Source: JBAZJN01 sp041651295 (lineage in GTDB: Bacteria > Patescibacteriota > UBA1384 > XYA2-FULL-43-10 > CAINNR01). Taken from it: a stretch of 64,000 bases of DNA. Under the pieces are notes generated by a model. It saw only the letters and a list, made by a program, of their open reading frames with translations. It did not search any database and was not told the origin of the DNA. Below, one piece after another: positions 63,877-64,000 of the stretch. Each line of letters begins with the position of its first letter. Position 1 is the stretch's first letter. Made by a program: the position numbers and the translations under genes. The stretch covers positions 31,629 through 95,628 of the forward strand of contig JBAZJN010000002.1 in the NCBI GenBank assembly GCA_041651295.1, in the 5' to 3' direction.

Positions 63877-64000
63877 CTACATTAGAGTTCGAAGCTTTAC
63901 ACCAAAGAATTCCTCATAAGGTGACCTGTATCCCAATCGTTTCCTTGGTCTGTGGTTGATTTGATTAACCACTTGTTTTAATTGTTCTGCATTAATATTA
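63877..64000 (-). CDS. Transposase C-terminal fragment (IS30-like), cut by window end
   Basis: The frame is open to the right window edge and ends at TAG 63877-63879. The 40 visible residues include NHRPRKRLGYRSPYEEFF, the C-terminal signature of IS30-type DDE transposases (also close to other rve-core families). Whether the gene is whole cannot be seen. Confidence 0.75.
   Translation of the reverse strand, partial: NINAEQLKQVVNQINHRPRKRLGYRSPYEEFFGVKLRTLM

Overview
The window looks like a chromosomal segment of a Candidate Phyla Radiation (Patescibacteria) bacterium. The basis is: a ribosomal protein cluster in which rpsE is followed directly by rplO with no rpmD (L30), an absence known across that group; a short, compact gene set; many single-pass membrane-anchored proteins of unknown function; a DUF4012 protein; a DUF6512-like membrane protein; and PaaX/Cas2-fold regulators that are common in these genomes. 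The code appears standard: cdaA and the sugar-phosphate transferase both end at TGA. I cannot name a lower taxon from the sequence alone. No rRNA, tRNA or CRISPR array was recognised.

Layout. 0-0.45 kb: end of a DEAD-box helicase. 0.5-7.1 kb (minus): arsM, then a run of membrane-anchored secreted proteins (a zincin, small Cys-containing proteins, a beta-propeller, a GH18-like enzyme) that encloses a superoxide reductase gene interrupted by an in-frame TGA. 7.3-7.5 kb: decayed left end of an IS200-type element whose intact relative lies at 47.5 kb. 7.6-35.5 kb (minus): the core information-processing block in transcription order rpoB-rpoC, rpsL-rpsG, fusA, tuf, rpsJ to rplO (S10 and spc clusters), secY-adk-map. 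The str operon is split between rpsG and fusA by a 2.8 kb accessory array. 36-38.5 kb: two plus-strand cold-shock genes, obg (minus) and a zinc-ribbon gene. 38.6-44 kb (minus): LysM/CHAP cell-wall hydrolase, cdaA-cdaR (c-di-AMP synthesis) and infB. 44.2-48 kb: PaaX-like regulator, a complete IS481-family element with target duplication, an orphan gene and an intact IS200-type element. 48.1-52.4 kb: giant surface protein. 52.5-57.6 kb (minus): gyrB-gyrA. 57.7-63.8 kb: DUF4012 protein, orphan gene, second PaaX-like regulator, glycosyltransferase and undecaprenyl-phosphate sugar transferase. The window ends in a transposase fragment.

The most notable signals are these. (1) A class of GC-rich, single-gene units scattered on both strands in the gaps between housekeeping operons, most with a near-consensus promoter with 17-base spacing and a strong hairpin terminator; several are packed terminator-to-promoter. 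(2) A palindromic repeat inserted in frame in the G domain of IF2, with a relative in an intergenic spacer. (3) A superoxide reductase frame fully conserved on both sides of a TGA that replaces a conserved Trp codon. (4) A perfect 14-base palindrome on each side of a PaaX-like gene, with a third near-copy upstream of one of the GC-rich genes 34 kb away. (5) Several genes with a good -10 box about 5-10 bases from the start codon, which predicts leaderless mRNAs.
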